From Rubrivivax sp. (GTDB lineage: Bacteria > Pseudomonadota > Gammaproteobacteria > Burkholderiales > Burkholderiaceae_C), in contig JAHBZT010000006.1 of the NCBI GenBank assembly GCA_019635315.1, positions 124,001 through 188,000 on the forward strand: DNA of 64,000 nt, written 5' to 3'. Position 1 is the stretch's first letter, and every line of letters begins with the position of its first letter. Position numbers and translations under genes: made by a program. Positions 63,864 through 64,000 of this stretch are shown one piece after another. The notes beneath the pieces were generated by a model. That model did no database searches. It was not told where the DNA came from and saw only the letters and a program-made list of their open reading frames with translations.

Positions 63864-64000
63864 ATGCCCCGCATCCAGACCACCGTCGTCGGCTCCTATC
63901 CCATCCCGGACTGGCTGGTCGCCTCGCCCTCCGAGCAGGCGCTGCTGGACGCCACGCGCGCGGTGATCGGCACCCAGGAGCAGGCCGGCGTGGACGTGGT
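63864..64000 (+). CDS. Cobalamin-independent methionine synthase (MetE C-terminal)-like protein, partial
   Basis: Only the first 45 codons are in the window: MPRIQTTVVGSYPIPDWL, then SEQALLDATRAVIGTQEQAGVDVV. The TTVVGSYP start is typical of short proteins related to the MetE catalytic domain, which bind zinc and handle methyl or thiol transfer. In a catabolic island it could accept a methyl group released from the substrate rather than make methionine. The rest, including the zinc ligands, is outside the window. Confidence 0.75.
   Translation, partial: MPRIQTTVVGSYPIPDWLVASPSEQALLDATRAVIGTQEQAGVDV

Overview
The window is a GC-rich, densely packed chromosomal segment of a betaproteobacterium, most likely from the order Burkholderiales. 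Four things point there: the gene order ompA-family end / ubiG / gph, the tmRNA tag ANDERFALAA, the pepN-fbp pair, and single genes for a small Trp-rich protein and a PEP-CTERM protein. All names below come from reading the sequence and from recall of protein families; no database was searched.

Positions 1-29400 are mostly housekeeping. They hold the end of an OmpA-like gene, ubiG, gph, the tmRNA gene ssrA followed by a parDE-type toxin-antitoxin pair, a stop-interrupted sulfatase-modifying-factor-like gene, two flavin split-barrel proteins, a hemerythrin, the prfB-pepN-fbp group (prfB keeps its programmed frameshift), an alpha/beta hydrolase, a degenerate HD-GYP protein, an acyl-CoA synthetase disrupted in frame by a repeat, a divergent MurA paralogue, a phosphate transporter, plsY and several small genes. 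A three-gene unit around a PhiG-like protein, a secreted beta-propeller protein and class I fumarase close this part.

Positions 29638-40001 form a sodium and cation block: a seven-subunit-type Mrp antiporter operon (A and B fused), a BCCT transporter, a MarC protein, a Na+/Ca2+ exchanger and a bacterial voltage-gated sodium channel with the TLESWSM filter. Positions 40297-54060 return to central metabolism and information processing (acetyl-CoA synthetase, ilvD, lgt, dnaQ, tRNA-Val, nadA-nadC). They also carry a TPR-GGDEF cyclase beside a ComFB protein and an AraC/MFS divergent pair.

Positions 54097-64000 look like an inducible catabolic island. A leftward operon encodes a PhyH-type dioxygenase, a Gfo/Idh/MocA dehydrogenase, a DUF993 protein and a TIM-barrel isomerase/epimerase. 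Facing it are a tripartite tricarboxylate transporter (receptor, small and large membrane subunits), a divergent PyrD-like flavoprotein, a second TIM-barrel protein and the start of a MetE-family gene. Four transcription starts in this island share one design: a TTGAC(A/G) -35 box, a 17-18 base spacer, a -10 box and then a 17-base imperfect palindrome with consensus WTMACC-N4-RGNKAAC. This predicts one regulator controlling the whole set, and it is the most promising undescribed system in the window. The substrate is unknown; the enzymes fit a carboxylated sugar-like or cyclitol-like compound.
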